Assembly (NCBI GenBank): GCA_044226845.1
Contig: JBGAGG010000005.1
Location: forward strand, 1-64,000
Reading direction: 5' to 3'
Length of the DNA stretch: 64,000 bases
Origin: JAFDZO01 sp044226845
GTDB taxonomy: Bacteria; Bacteroidota; Ignavibacteria; Tepidaquicellales; Tepidaquicellaceae
The notes beneath the pieces are model-generated. The model was not told where the DNA came from. It made no database searches and saw only the letters and a list, made by a program, of their open reading frames with translations. Position 1 is the stretch's first letter. The number at the start of each line of letters is the position of its first letter. The translations under genes were made by a program, and so were the position numbers. Below, in pieces: positions 19,316 through 28,823 of the stretch.

Positions 19316-22300
19316 ATGTCCAAAAACTCCAACAAAACAGAAAATATTGATGCTCAATCGATACTGCCGGCTCTTCTTGAGAGCTTATCTATTGGTATTG
19401 GTGTTTACAAATATGTTTATGGTAAAAAAGGGGAGATAGTTGATTTTGAAAAAATCATTGTAAATTCCGCTACTGAAAAAATGTCAGGACGCTCCAGAGA
19501 AGAGCTTCTTGGTAAAAGAATCGGTGAAGAATATCCCGGAATAAAAGAAGACGGCATTTTTGAAAAACTTGTGAAAGTTGCCGAGACAGGAACACCTCTT
19601 GATATAGAGCATTTCTACAATCATGAGGGCTTTTCTACCTGGTTCAGATTAAGAGCCGGTAAAATTGATAACGGATTAGTTATTACTTTTGAAGATATTA
19701 ATGAGCATAAAGTATTTGCCGAAGCGCTTAAGAAGAGCGAAGATAAATACCGCAACCTTGCAGAAAATCAGCCTATCGCAGTCACCCGATTCAATATACA
19801 AAACAATAAATATGAGTTTGTAAACAAAGAATTCGTTCGCCAGACAGGCTATAACAGGGAAGAATTTGATAACCTAAATCCTGACCAGCTGCGTGATATA
19901 ATTTATCCTGACGATGCTGAAAAGGTAATGGAAGAATATAGAAAATGGAAAGAAGAAGATTATAAAACAAATCTCCGTGTCGATTATCGCATTAAAAATA
20001 AATCCGGAGAGATTGTATGGCTGGATACATTTCTTTATGCGGAGTACAATGATAACGGCGGTGTTCAGTGCATAAATCAGTTATGTATTGATGTTACCGA
20101 TATAAGAAAAAAAGAAGAAGAGTACAGAAAAACACAGGAGAGATATAATCTTGCGATTACTGCTATAAAAGACGGTATATGGGACTGGGATTTAATAATA
20201 GATGATATTTTCCTTTCAAAAGCATTTCTGGAAATAATAGGTTATCAAAAAAGTGAAATACAGGACTTCAGAAAATTCTGGTTCGAAGAAGTTCATCCTG
20301 ATGAACGTGAAAAACTTTATACTGATTTACAGGACCATATAGAAGGCAAGACAGATGTGTTTGTAAGTCTTCACAGGATAAAACATAAGAATGGCAGCTG
20401 GATTTGGGTGGAATCAAAAGGAAAATGCTTCAGAGACGATAAAGGAAAAGCATACAGATTCTTAGGAACGTTGACAGATATTTCAGAGAGAAAGAAAACA
20501 GAAGAAGAAATAATTAATGCCCGCAAAGAAGCAGAGAATGCTTTGAAAACAAAGGCAGAGTTTCTTGCAACGATGAGCCATGAAATCCGCACTCCCATGA
20601 ATGCAGTTATTGGTATGTCAGGATTGCTGATGGAAACAGAATTAACAGAAGAGCAGAGAGAGTTTGCCGATACAATAAGATTAAGCGGCGACCACCTGCT
20701 TACAATCATCAACGACATTCTTGATTTCTCAAAGATAGAATCTGAAAGACTAACGCTTGAAGAGCAGCCGTTTGAGCTCAGCTCATGTGTAGAAGATGTT
20801 TATGATTTAATGGGACCGCGAGCTCTGGCAAAGAGACTTGATTTGCTTTATCAAATCGATTCACAAATCCCACATATAATAGTTGGCGATGTAACTCGTC
20901 TAAGACAAATTCTCGGAAACTTAGTTTCTAATGCAATTAAGTTTACAGATTTCGGTGAAGTATTTACATCGGTAGATTTAGTAAAACGGGAAGGTGATGA
21001 TTTACTGCTTTCATTCTCGGTGAAGGATACAGGCATCGGAATTCACGAAGAAAAGAAAAAGAAAATTTTTGAAGCGTTTTCACAGGCAGATTCATCAACA
21101 ACACGGCGTTACGGCGGAACAGGCTTAGGTCTCGCCATAAGCAGTAAGCTTGTTGAAATGATGAACGGAGAGATATGGGTTGAGAGTGAATTCGGTAAAG
21201 GCGCAACATTCCATTTTACAATTAATGTACAGGCCTCGAAGCAGCAGATAACAAAACTTTACCAAAGCGGTCATATACCTGAAATAAGAAATAAAAAAAT
21301 ATTAATTGTTGATGATAATAAAACGAACAGAAATATTCTTGTACAGCAGGCGAAATCATGGGGCATGGCAGCGGAAGCTTATGAGACAGGCTCAGAAGTA
21401 TTAGAAATATTAAAAACGGATAAGATATTTGACTTAGCTATACTTGATATGCTAATGCCAGATATGGACGGACTTGAGCTTGGCCAGAAGATAAAACAAA
21501 TTCCGGGACGCGAAGCTTTGCCTATGATAATGCTTACATCTGTTGGTAATCTGAAGGAGTATAAAGAGCCGGCAAACAATATTTTTGCTGATTATATTTC
21601 CAAGCCGATAAAGAAGAATGACCTTTTTAATGTGCTGGTAAAGGTTTTAACAAATTCAGCAATATCATTCGGAAGGGAACATACAGAAAGCAAGCTTGAT
21701 AAAAAACTTTCAGAAAAGCTTCCGCTGAAAATTTTAGTAGCTGAAGATAACTTAATTAATCAGAAACTCGCAGTGAGATTGCTGCAGCAGATGGGCTACT
21801 CAGCAGACGTTGCAAGTAACGGACTTGAAGTGCTTGAAGCGCTTAACCGGCAGCATTATGAAATCGTATTTATGGATATACAGATGCCGGAGATGGACGG
21901 TCTTGAAGCAACTAAACACATTTTAAAAAACAGAAAACTTGAACTGCGTCCGAAAATTATTGCTATGACTGCAAACGTTATGCAGGGTGACAGGGAAATT
22001 TGCCTTGAAGCAGGAATGAATGATTACATAGGTAAGCCGATTCTGATAGAGGAAGTACAGAAAGCCCTGATAAAGTGGGGTAAGGAAATCCGAGCAGAAA
22101 GAGAAATGCGAAAGATGCGTTTCAGTAAAACTTTCCTTGATATGGATGTTGTGAACGGATTGAAGGAAATCGGTGATGCAGGATTTGTTGACGATATGGT
22201 AAAGTTATATATTGACCAGTCAGTTGAATTAATAGAAAGCATAAGAGAAAATTCTGCAAAGAGTAATTTTGAGAGAGTATTTCTTGATACTCATAGCCTG

Positions 22301-22465
22301 AAAGGTTCAAGCTTAAATCTCGGAGCAAGAGATATTGCCGAGCTATGCAGACAAATTGAAACGAAGATAAAAGAAGTTGATACACCCGGTCTGATGTATT
22401 TAATAAAAGAGCTTGAAAAAACCTTTGAAGGCACCAAAGAAGAACTTCTCACTATAAACAATTAA
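19316..22465 (+). CDS. Hybrid histidine kinase: PAS x3, HisKA, HATPase, REC x2, Hpt
   Basis: A 1049-residue soluble sensor kinase without membrane segments. Three PAS-like domains (about 15-135, 145-270, 275-395, the last two with the GxxxWxDxxxDIT-type ends) precede a dimerisation/phosphoacceptor domain with H422 (MSHEIRTPMN). The ATPase domain has NLVSNAIKFTD, DTGIGI and GGTGLGLAI. Two receivers follow, with phospho-Asp D711 (LDMLMPDMDG) and D854 (MDIQMPEMDG), then an Hpt domain with H993 (DTHSLKGSS). All parts of an internal phosphorelay are present, so the output must go to another receiver. No such response regulator is adjacent. The signal is unknown. It ends 12 bases before radA. Confidence 0.93.
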   Translation: MSKNSNKTENIDAQSILPALLESLSIGIGVYKYVYGKKGEIVDFEKIIVNSATEKMSGRSREELLGKRIGEEYPGIKEDGIFEKLVKVAETGTPLDIEHFYNHEGFSTWFRLRAGKIDNGLVITFEDINEHKVFAEALKKSEDKYRNLAENQPIAVTRFNIQNNKYEFVNKEFVRQTGYNREEFDNLNPDQLRDIIYPDDAEKVMEEYRKWKEEDYKTNLRVDYRIKNKSGEIVWLDTFLYAEYNDNGGVQCINQLCIDVTDIRKKEEEYRKTQERYNLAITAIKDGIWDWDLIIDDIFLSKAFLEIIGYQKSEIQDFRKFWFEEVHPDEREKLYTDLQDHIEGKTDVFVSLHRIKHKNGSWIWVESKGKCFRDDKGKAYRFLGTLTDISERKKTEEEIINARKEAENALKTKAEFLATMSHEIRTPMNAVIGMSGLLMETELTEEQREFADTIRLSGDHLLTIINDILDFSKIESERLTLEEQPFELSSCVEDVYDLMGPRALAKRLDLLYQIDSQIPHIIVGDVTRLRQILGNLVSNAIKFTDFGEVFTSVDLVKREGDDLLLSFSVKDTGIGIHEEKKKKIFEAFSQADSSTTRRYGGTGLGLAISSKLVEMMNGEIWVESEFGKGATFHFTINVQASKQQITKLYQSGHIPEIRNKKILIVDDNKTNRNILVQQAKSWGMAAEAYETGSEVLEILKTDKIFDLAILDMLMPDMDGLELGQKIKQIPGREALPMIMLTSVGNLKEYKEPANNIFADYISKPIKKNDLFNVLVKVLTNSAISFGREHTESKLDKKLSEKLPLKILVAEDNLINQKLAVRLLQQMGYSADVASNGLEVLEALNRQHYEIVFMDIQMPEMDGLEATKHILKNRKLELRPKIIAMTANVMQGDREICLEAGMNDYIGKPILIEEVQKALIKWGKEIRAEREMRKMRFSKTFLDMDVVNGLKEIGDAGFVDDMVKLYIDQSVELIESIRENSAKSNFERVFLDTHSLKGSSLNLGARDIAELCRQIETKIKEVDTPGLMYLIKELEKTFEGTKEELLTINN

Positions 22466-22477
22466 TATAAAATCCTC

Positions 22478-23839
22478 CTGTCTAAATTAAAAAGTAAATA
22501 CGTCTGTCAGAACTGCGGCTATGCAAGTCCCCGCTGGAGCGGTAAATGCCCCGAGTGCGGATTGTGGAATACACTTATCGAAGAAATAATTGATACTCAC
22601 ACCGAAAAACTGGCACGCAAAGTAGAACTCAAAAGCCAAAGCGCTAACATAAAATTAATAACGGAAATTGAAACGTTCGGCGAGAATAGAATTAAGACAG
22701 GTATTGAAGAGCTTGACAGAGTTTTAGGCGGAGGAATTGTCGGCGGCTCGGTAATTCTAATAGGAGGAGATCCGGGAATAGGTAAGTCAACTCTTATGCT
22801 TCAGATAGCCGATAAAATAAAAGACAAAAGAATTTTATATGTGAGCGGCGAGGAATCTGCGCTGCAGATAAAGATGCGAAGCGACAGATTGAATTTTCAT
22901 CTGGAAAATTTTTACATTCTTTCCGAAACAAATCTTGAAATAATTCAGGCAGTAATTGATAGTGAAGAGCCTGAGCTGATTGTAATTGATTCTATACAGA
23001 CGGTTCATCGCAACGATATCGAAAGCGCGCCCGGAACTGTATCGCAGCTGCGCGAATCCACAGCCCTTCTTATTAATATTGCAAAAACAAAAAACATTCC
23101 TATATTTGTAGTCGGACACATTACTAAAGACGGTATGATTGCCGGACCGAAAATTCTTGAGCACATGGTTGATGTAGTGCTTCAGTTTGAAGGTGAACGG
23201 ACACATGCTTACAGAATTTTACGCGGAATAAAAAATCGTTTCGGTTCGACGAATGAAATCGGTATTTTTGAAATGACGGAAATGGGGTTGAATGAAGTTA
23301 AAAATCCCAGTGAAGTTTTTTTATCACAAAGAAATTATGGCGCATCAGGCTGCAGCATTTCATCTGCTATAGAAGGAACGAGACCGATATTAATTGAAGT
23401 ACAGGCGCTGGTATCTGCAACGAGTTACGGAATACCGCAGAGGACTTCGATGGGATTTGATTACAAAAGACTGAACATTATGCTTGCAGTGCTTGAGAAG
23501 AAACTAGGTTTTCATCTGAACAAAGCTGATGTGTTTCTGAATATTGCAGGCGGAGTAAAGATAGATGAGACCGCAATCGATTTAGCTGTTGCAATGAGTA
23601 TTTGTTCGAGCTACAAGGATATTCCGATTGATTCAGAAACGGTTATACTGGGAGAAATTGGTCTCTCAGGTGAAGTAAGAACTATTTCTTATCTGGATAA
23701 AAGAGTAAACGAAGCGGCAAAGCTGGGTTTTAAAAGAATTATTGTTCCGAAGAGTAATCTGAAAGGATATAATTCAAAAAAGGATTTTGAGATTATCGGT
23801 GTGGAAAAAATTAAGGATGCGCTCGATAAATTGTTTTAA
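22478..23839 (+). CDS. radA: DNA repair protein RadA, apparent CTG start
   Basis: RecA-like branch-migration ATPase acting in recombination. It contains the N-terminal zinc finger (CQNCGY...GKCPECG), Walker A GGDPGIGKST, the RadA-specific KNRFGSTNEIG motif, and a Lon-like C-terminal domain. The zinc finger is coded upstream of the first ATG-type start at 22562, so the gene must begin earlier. Between the preceding in-frame stop (22463-22465, also the kinase stop) and the finger there is no ATG, GTG or TTG. CTG at 22478 gives (M)SKLKSKYVCQNCG, exactly where homologues start, and a 453-residue protein of normal length. No strong ribosome site is visible. A base error or lost start is the alternative. 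Confidence 0.9.
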   Translation: MSKLKSKYVCQNCGYASPRWSGKCPECGLWNTLIEEIIDTHTEKLARKVELKSQSANIKLITEIETFGENRIKTGIEELDRVLGGGIVGGSVILIGGDPGIGKSTLMLQIADKIKDKRILYVSGEESALQIKMRSDRLNFHLENFYILSETNLEIIQAVIDSEEPELIVIDSIQTVHRNDIESAPGTVSQLRESTALLINIAKTKNIPIFVVGHITKDGMIAGPKILEHMVDVVLQFEGERTHAYRILRGIKNRFGSTNEIGIFEMTEMGLNEVKNPSEVFLSQRNYGASGCSISSAIEGTRPILIEVQALVSATSYGIPQRTSMGFDYKRLNIMLAVLEKKLGFHLNKADVFLNIAGGVKIDETAIDLAVAMSICSSYKDIPIDSETVILGEIGLSGEVRTISYLDKRVNEAAKLGFKRIIVPKSNLKGYNSKKDFEIIGVEKIKDALDKLF

Positions 23840-23875
23840 GATTTTAAAAATTAAAAGTTACTTGATAAAAGTTTT

Positions 23876-24448
23876 ATGAATAACATAAAAGAAAATTTTA
23901 TTGAAGCGCAGAAAGTACTGGAAAAATTTATTTCAGATGATGCTAATTTTGAAAAGATAAAATCAGCCGGTGATATAATGGTTGATGCATTGAACGATGG
24001 CGGAAAAATTATTTCCTGCGGGAATGGCGGCTCAATGTGTGATGCAATGCACTTTGCTGAAGAGCTTACGGGAAGATTCAGAGATGACAGACGAGCCATA
24101 GGCGCTGTTTCAGTTTCAGATGCATCGCATCTTACATGTGTAGGCAATGATTACGGATTTGATAAAATTTTTTCACGGTACGTTGAAGGTCTTGGAAGAG
24201 AAGGCGATGTATTGCTTGCTATAAGCACAAGCGGTAACTCAAAAAATATTCTGAATGCAATCGATGCAGCAAAAGAAAGAGGAATGAAAATAGTAGGGCT
24301 CACAGGAAAAGACGGCGGCAAGATGGCAACTGTATGTGATGTTGAAATTCGTTCACCGCAATCGAAGTATTCGGATAGAGTCCAGGAAATTCATATTAAA
24401 ATTATTCATACTTTAATAGACTACATAGAAAGAAATTTAAAAAATTAA
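23876..24448 (+). CDS. gmhA: Sedoheptulose-7-phosphate isomerase
   Basis: SIS-domain isomerase making D-glycero-D-manno-heptose 7-phosphate, the first step of ADP-heptose synthesis for lipopolysaccharide core. The 190-residue product matches GmhA length. Landmarks are the phosphate loop SCGNGGSMCDAMHFAEELTG, SVSDASHLTCVGNDYGFD, and LAISTSGNSKNI. It lies 37 bases after radA and 13 bases before fbp, so it may share transcripts with both. It implies a Gram-negative outer membrane, agreeing with the beta-barrel proteins elsewhere in the window. Confidence 0.92.
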   Translation: MNNIKENFIEAQKVLEKFISDDANFEKIKSAGDIMVDALNDGGKIISCGNGGSMCDAMHFAEELTGRFRDDRRAIGAVSVSDASHLTCVGNDYGFDKIFSRYVEGLGREGDVLLAISTSGNSKNILNAIDAAKERGMKIVGLTGKDGGKMATVCDVEIRSPQSKYSDRVQEIHIKIIHTLIDYIERNLKN

Positions 24449-24460
24449 CCCCTCTATATA

Positions 24461-25477
24461 ATGCTTAACAAGTTTAAAACTTTTTACAGACACATAATTG
24501 ACCAGGAAAGAAATATACCGGATGCAACAGGACAGTTATCCGATCTGCTAGCAGATATTGCATTAGCATGTAAAATAATTTCTCTGGAAGTTAACAGGGC
24601 GGGCTTAATAGATATACTTGGATTTACAGGCGATGAAAATGTTCAGGGTGAAGCAGTAAAAAAACTTGATGTATATGCGAACGATATGCTGACAAATACT
24701 ATGAAGGCAGGCGGGCACATATGCGCAGTATGCTCAGAGGAAGAAGAGGAGTTTATACCCCTTGAAGATAAATATATTCTGAATAATGCAATCAGCAATA
24801 AATACATCTGTCACTTCGATCCGCTTGACGGCTCATCGAACATAGAAGCAAATATTTCTATAGGCACAATTTTTTCTATCTACAAAAGGATTTCCGAAAG
24901 CGGTCCGGGTACTGAGGCAGATTGCCTGCAGCCGGGAGTTGAACAAGTTGCAGCGGGTTACGTTGTTTATGGTTCCAGCACGTTTCTTGTTTACACAGCG
25001 GGGAAAGGTGTGCACGGGTTTACGCTTGACCCGACAGTAGGTGAATTTTTACTGAGCTATGAAAATATGCAGATACCGAAAAAATCGAAAACATATTCAA
25101 TCAACGAAGGAAATTATTGCAAGTGGTCGGAGGGAATGAAAAAATATATAGACTATCTGAAAGAAGACGATAAAGAAACAAACAGACCTTATTCATCAAG
25201 ATATGTCGGTTCATTAGTTGCTGACTTCCATCGCAATTTATTGTACGGCGGAATTTTTATCTATCCTGCTGATAAGAAAAATACAAACGGAAAATTAAGA
25301 TTGATGTATGAAGCAAATCCGTTAGCATTTATTGTGGAGCAGGCAGGCGGCAGAGCATCAACCGGAAAACAAAGAATTTTAGAAGTTGCTCCAAAGGCAT
25401 TACATCAGAGAGTACCGTTATTTATAGGAAGCGAAGATGATGTTAAGCAGGCAGAAAGTTTTCTGGAAGAAGATTAG
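24461..25477 (+). CDS. fbp: Class I fructose-1,6-bisphosphatase
   Basis: Gluconeogenic phosphatase converting fructose 1,6-bisphosphate to fructose 6-phosphate. It has 338 residues, family-normal. The metal site appears as CSEEEEE and DPLDGSSNIEANISIGTIF. Substrate residues appear in SRYVGSLVADFHRNLLYGGI, and the C-terminal metal Glu in LMYEANPLAFIVEQAGGRAS. Its TAG stop (25475-25477) overlaps the stop of the convergent lipoprotein gene by a few bases, leaving no room for an intergenic terminator. Confidence 0.95.
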   Translation: MLNKFKTFYRHIIDQERNIPDATGQLSDLLADIALACKIISLEVNRAGLIDILGFTGDENVQGEAVKKLDVYANDMLTNTMKAGGHICAVCSEEEEEFIPLEDKYILNNAISNKYICHFDPLDGSSNIEANISIGTIFSIYKRISESGPGTEADCLQPGVEQVAAGYVVYGSSTFLVYTAGKGVHGFTLDPTVGEFLLSYENMQIPKKSKTYSINEGNYCKWSEGMKKYIDYLKEDDKETNRPYSSRYVGSLVADFHRNLLYGGIFIYPADKKNTNGKLRLMYEANPLAFIVEQAGGRASTGKQRILEVAPKALHQRVPLFIGSEDDVKQAESFLEED

Positions 25478-26511
25478 TCAGGCTTATTAATAATTGCGCC
25501 TTTGCGGAAGTCGTTTATATTTGTGTTATTAATGTTCATTATTATCAGCACTGTATTATCATACAACTCAACTTTTGTAGATTCAAGAATTCTATCTGAA
25601 GGCGATTTCTGATTTCCTTTTACAGTGGAAGTGAGCTTGGATAAAGATAACATGCCCGTAATGTATGTCTTAAAAAAGTTTGCAGTCTCGCCGTTTATAA
25701 ATTCTGTCTGTACATAAAAATTTAAATCCTTATCCATCTTTGCCGAAAAAGAAACTGACGAAATTTTATTGTATATATTTTCTATTGTAACTTTATTTGT
25801 ATCGGTTCCTTTCTTCTCATCTGTTTCATACTCCAGTTTAGACTCCAGAAAATTTACAAATATTCCCCTGATGAACATCTGCTCCTTTGAGATCATCCAG
25901 ATATTTTCTTTATTATAAATTTTTTCTATTGCTGAGATCATTTCCGGATTTTGAAGCAGTCCCGTCTTTGAAGAATCTTTAATCGCAGTCATCTCATTGA
26001 TTATGGTCATGTAATTACTCGCGCAGATAGTGAAATTATCCTTGAAGAAAAAATGCAGGCGGTTATTGTTATTTATATAAACCGGAGTGCCGTCCTTTGC
26101 ATTTGTTTTTTCAAATGTTGAATCTTTAGTGAGATAGTCATTTAATTTCTGCCTGTCAAAAATACCTTTTAGTACAATGGAATTTTCCCCCTGCCATGAA
26201 TTCGAATAATACAGCTCATCAAGCCCTTCGGAAATTGAAGCGCCGGTTGCCACTTTGAAAGTGTTAAGCAGACTTCCGAAAGTTCTTTCTGCATTGAGCA
26301 GGGAATCAGAAACGTTAGCTTTCCAGAAAGATGTTTTGTTCATGCTTTTAAAATTTATATAAAGCACAAACTGCGGATCTTTCTGAAGAAGGTTAAAATT
26401 ATTTTTTACGGATATAGGTAGAGGCTCAATTTTAGGAGCATCATTTGAGCATGAATAGAATAAAAAGGAAGAACATATTAATACTAATATTTGAGAGAAT
26501 CTATAAAGCAT
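25474..26511 (-). CDS. Lipoprotein of unknown function
   Basis: A 345-residue protein with a lipoprotein signal: hydrophobic segment then SFLFYSC, with Cys near residue 21. The remainder is soluble with no family I can name. It contains stretches such as VLYINFKSMNKTSFW and WMISKEQMFIRGIF, of the sort seen in proteins that compare measured values over two repeated halves (DUF3352-like), but I am not confident. It is the last gene of the tight minus-strand run with the ABC permease (9-base gap), so a role alongside that transporter is possible. Confidence 0.75.
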   Translation of the reverse strand: MLYRFSQILVLICSSFLFYSCSNDAPKIEPLPISVKNNFNLLQKDPQFVLYINFKSMNKTSFWKANVSDSLLNAERTFGSLLNTFKVATGASISEGLDELYYSNSWQGENSIVLKGIFDRQKLNDYLTKDSTFEKTNAKDGTPVYINNNNRLHFFFKDNFTICASNYMTIINEMTAIKDSSKTGLLQNPEMISAIEKIYNKENIWMISKEQMFIRGIFVNFLESKLEYETDEKKGTDTNKVTIENIYNKISSVSFSAKMDKDLNFYVQTEFINGETANFFKTYITGMLSLSKLTSTVKGNQKSPSDRILESTKVELYDNTVLIIMNINNTNINDFRKGAIINKPD

Positions 26512-26520
26512 TAATATTTT

Positions 26521-27321
26521 TTAATAATCTTTCTTTTTAAAAACAAAAATAGAAGCGGATAAAAATGTTATTAAGAATAATGCCGAAGTAATAACAGGCT
26601 GCCATGATACTACTTTCTCGCCCTTTATTATATTTCCCGTGATTGTCTGTAAGTCATTCGGCTTTGGCAAAATGTAATACAGGAAGTTAATAATAAATTG
26701 CCCTACGTCTCCTGTTATAAAAGTAAATAAAACCTGCTCGCGTGATGCCAAGAACGGACAGATTAAAAATATCAGAAAGATGTTAATTAGTATGGCAAGT
26801 ATTGAACTTTGAGTTGTAATTCCTATGAAAATCACGAGTGAATATATTACGGCAAATGAAAACGTAAGCATAAGTATCGAAGAAAGAAATGATGCATTCC
26901 AGTATCCGAATTTAAAAGATACAATTAACCATATTGTACCTATAAGATAAACAAGACTTATAAAAATTAAAAGCAGTCCGCCTACGAATTTACCTAGTAA
27001 AATCTGTGAGCGTGAGACGGGTTTTGATAACAGCAAGTCTATATTTCCTTTTTCAAGCATCGAAGGAATAATGGAAGATACTCCGATGAGACATAGTGTA
27101 ATTAAAAGAAGATATGAAACTCCGAGCGTGAAGCTTTCAAATCCCAGAACAAGCTCTCTTACCTCATCTCCGGACATTGTTACAATGCCTTCGACTGAAT
27201 CAAAATTTACAAAGGCAATGAAGCCTAAAATTATTAAAGTAGAGATAGCAAAAAATCCTATAAAGATTTTCTTTGCGATGGCTTCACGTATAACTCCGAA
27301 TACAAGTGTTTTAAAAATCAT
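26521..27321 (-). CDS. ABC-2 type transporter permease
   Basis: A 266-residue membrane protein with about six hydrophobic spans. Typical ABC-2/NosY-like features are an N-terminal FGVIREAIAKKIFIGF, the loop MLEKGNIDLLLSKPVSRSQI and GKFVGGLLLIFISL. It follows the ATPase gene after 1 base, giving a matched pair. The loop motif is characteristic of permeases related to gliding (GldF) and copper-enzyme (NosY) systems. The cargo is unknown. Confidence 0.9.
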   Translation of the reverse strand: MIFKTLVFGVIREAIAKKIFIGFFAISTLIILGFIAFVNFDSVEGIVTMSGDEVRELVLGFESFTLGVSYLLLITLCLIGVSSIIPSMLEKGNIDLLLSKPVSRSQILLGKFVGGLLLIFISLVYLIGTIWLIVSFKFGYWNASFLSSILMLTFSFAVIYSLVIFIGITTQSSILAILINIFLIFLICPFLASREQVLFTFITGDVGQFIINFLYYILPKPNDLQTITGNIIKGEKVVSWQPVITSALFLITFLSASIFVFKKKDY

Positions 27322-27322
27322 T

Positions 27323-28249
27323 TTAATTTTGCTGACCGATTAAGTTAATGAACATGTTCTCTAATGAATTCTTTTCCTTCGTTAAGCTTAAAATGTTCAC
27401 ATTGTTTTTTCTTAATACATCAATTATTGAATTTAGCACTTCAGGTGATTCTGTGTTAACAAGAAATTCGTTTTTACCATGGAGAGTTGCAAAATGCTGA
27501 CTCAATAAAATATTTATTACAGCATCGGATAGATCTGAAGTGGAGAACGTATGCTGATTTCCCGTTGAAGTGATTTCGTCTATCGTTCCTTCTTTTATAA
27601 GCTCGCCTTTGTTTAGGATTGCAACTCTATTACATACAAGTTCTATTTCACTAAGTAAATGCGAGTTAAGAAAAATTGTTTTTCCTTTTTCTTTCAGTCC
27701 AATCAGAATATCACGAATCTCTTTTCTTCCTATGGGGTCAACGCCGTCAGTAGGTTCATCAAGAAAAATCAAATCGGGTTCGTTTATCATTGCCTGGGCA
27801 ATTCCCAGACGCTGCATCATTCCTTTCGAATATTTTTTTATCTTTGTCTTCTTCCATTTTTCCATATCAACGATTTTCAGATATTCATCGCTGCGGGATT
27901 GTACATCTGCTTTTGACATTCCGCTTAACATACCGAAATAATGCAGAACCTGTTCACCTGTAAGATAATTCGGGAACTTGTGATTTTCCGGAAGGTAGCC
28001 GACTCTTGTTTTATACTTTTCATTTTTTATGCTATCGCCGAAAATGGAAACTTCTCCTTCTGTAGGATAAACAATTCCGAGCAATACTTTTACAAGCGTT
28101 GTCTTTCCTGCGCCATTGGGTCCGAGCAATCCGAATATATCGCCTTCCTGCACGTTGAAAGAAAAATTTTTCAGCGCAGTGATTTTTTCTTTGTTGAATC
28201 TGCTTCCCTGATATTCTTTTTTTAAATTCTTTGTTGAGATTACTTCCAT
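27323..28249 (-). CDS. ABC transporter ATP-binding protein
   Basis: A 308-residue ATPase partner of the ABC-2 permease. It contains Walker A GPNGAGKTTLVK, Q-loop GYLPENHKF, signature YSKGMMQRLG, Walker B LIFLDEPTDGVDP and switch His in LNSHLLSEIE, followed by a 70-residue C-terminal extension typical of this subfamily. It starts 17 bases after the HD gene ends, so it lies in the same operon. Confidence 0.94.
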   Translation of the reverse strand: MEVISTKNLKKEYQGSRFNKEKITALKNFSFNVQEGDIFGLLGPNGAGKTTLVKVLLGIVYPTEGEVSIFGDSIKNEKYKTRVGYLPENHKFPNYLTGEQVLHYFGMLSGMSKADVQSRSDEYLKIVDMEKWKKTKIKKYSKGMMQRLGIAQAMINEPDLIFLDEPTDGVDPIGRKEIRDILIGLKEKGKTIFLNSHLLSEIELVCNRVAILNKGELIKEGTIDEITSTGNQHTFSTSDLSDAVINILLSQHFATLHGKNEFLVNTESPEVLNSIIDVLRKNNVNILSLTKEKNSLENMFINLIGQQN

Positions 28250-28266
28250 TGGATTTTTAATTTAAC

Positions 28267-28800
28267 TCAATTCAATCTTGTATCACTTCTTAAAATACTT
28301 ATAACATTTGTAATATGCTCTTCAAGAGGAATGCCTATTTCTTCTGCGCCGAGCTTTATATCATCGCGGCTAACATTTCTTGCAAAGGCTTTATCTTTCA
28401 TCTTCTTGATGATACTCTTAGTTTCTACGCTATTCATTCCGTCCGGTTTCATTAATGAGTATGCAGTTACAAATCCTGTTATTTCATCGCATGCAAAGAG
28501 ATACTTTGCAAGCTTAGTTTCTCTAGGCACATTAGTCCTGTCGGGATATGCATGCCCTAAAACTGCATCTATGAATTCTTTATCGTAACCGTTCTCTTCA
28601 AGGATTGGAACTGCTGTGTTCGGATGTGTGTCGGGATACATTTCCCAGTCAAGATCGTGAAGCAGACCTGCATCGCCCCATTTATTTTCATCTTCCCCCA
28701 GCTGCTTTGCATAAAATCTCATGCATGCATCAACAGCATAGCAATGCTTGCGAAGATTTTCGTTTTTAATGTACTGATGGAGTAACTCTGTTGAAGTCAT
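28267..28800 (-). CDS. HD-domain metal-dependent hydrolase
   Basis: A 177-residue HD-superfamily protein. The HD pair is in LLHDLDWEMYPDTHPNT, with a further His in VLGHAYPDR and an Asp in ACDEITGFV. This short HDIG-like form is widespread and mostly uncharacterised. It could act on a nucleotide or phosphate ester. It is flanked by the NYN nuclease (23-base gap) and the ABC ATPase on the same strand. Confidence 0.88.
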   Translation of the reverse strand: MTSTELLHQYIKNENLRKHCYAVDACMRFYAKQLGEDENKWGDAGLLHDLDWEMYPDTHPNTAVPILEENGYDKEFIDAVLGHAYPDRTNVPRETKLAKYLFACDEITGFVTAYSLMKPDGMNSVETKSIIKKMKDKAFARNVSRDDIKLGAEEIGIPLEEHITNVISILRSDTRLN

Positions 28801-28823
28801 TATTTATTTGGTAAAATAAAAGA

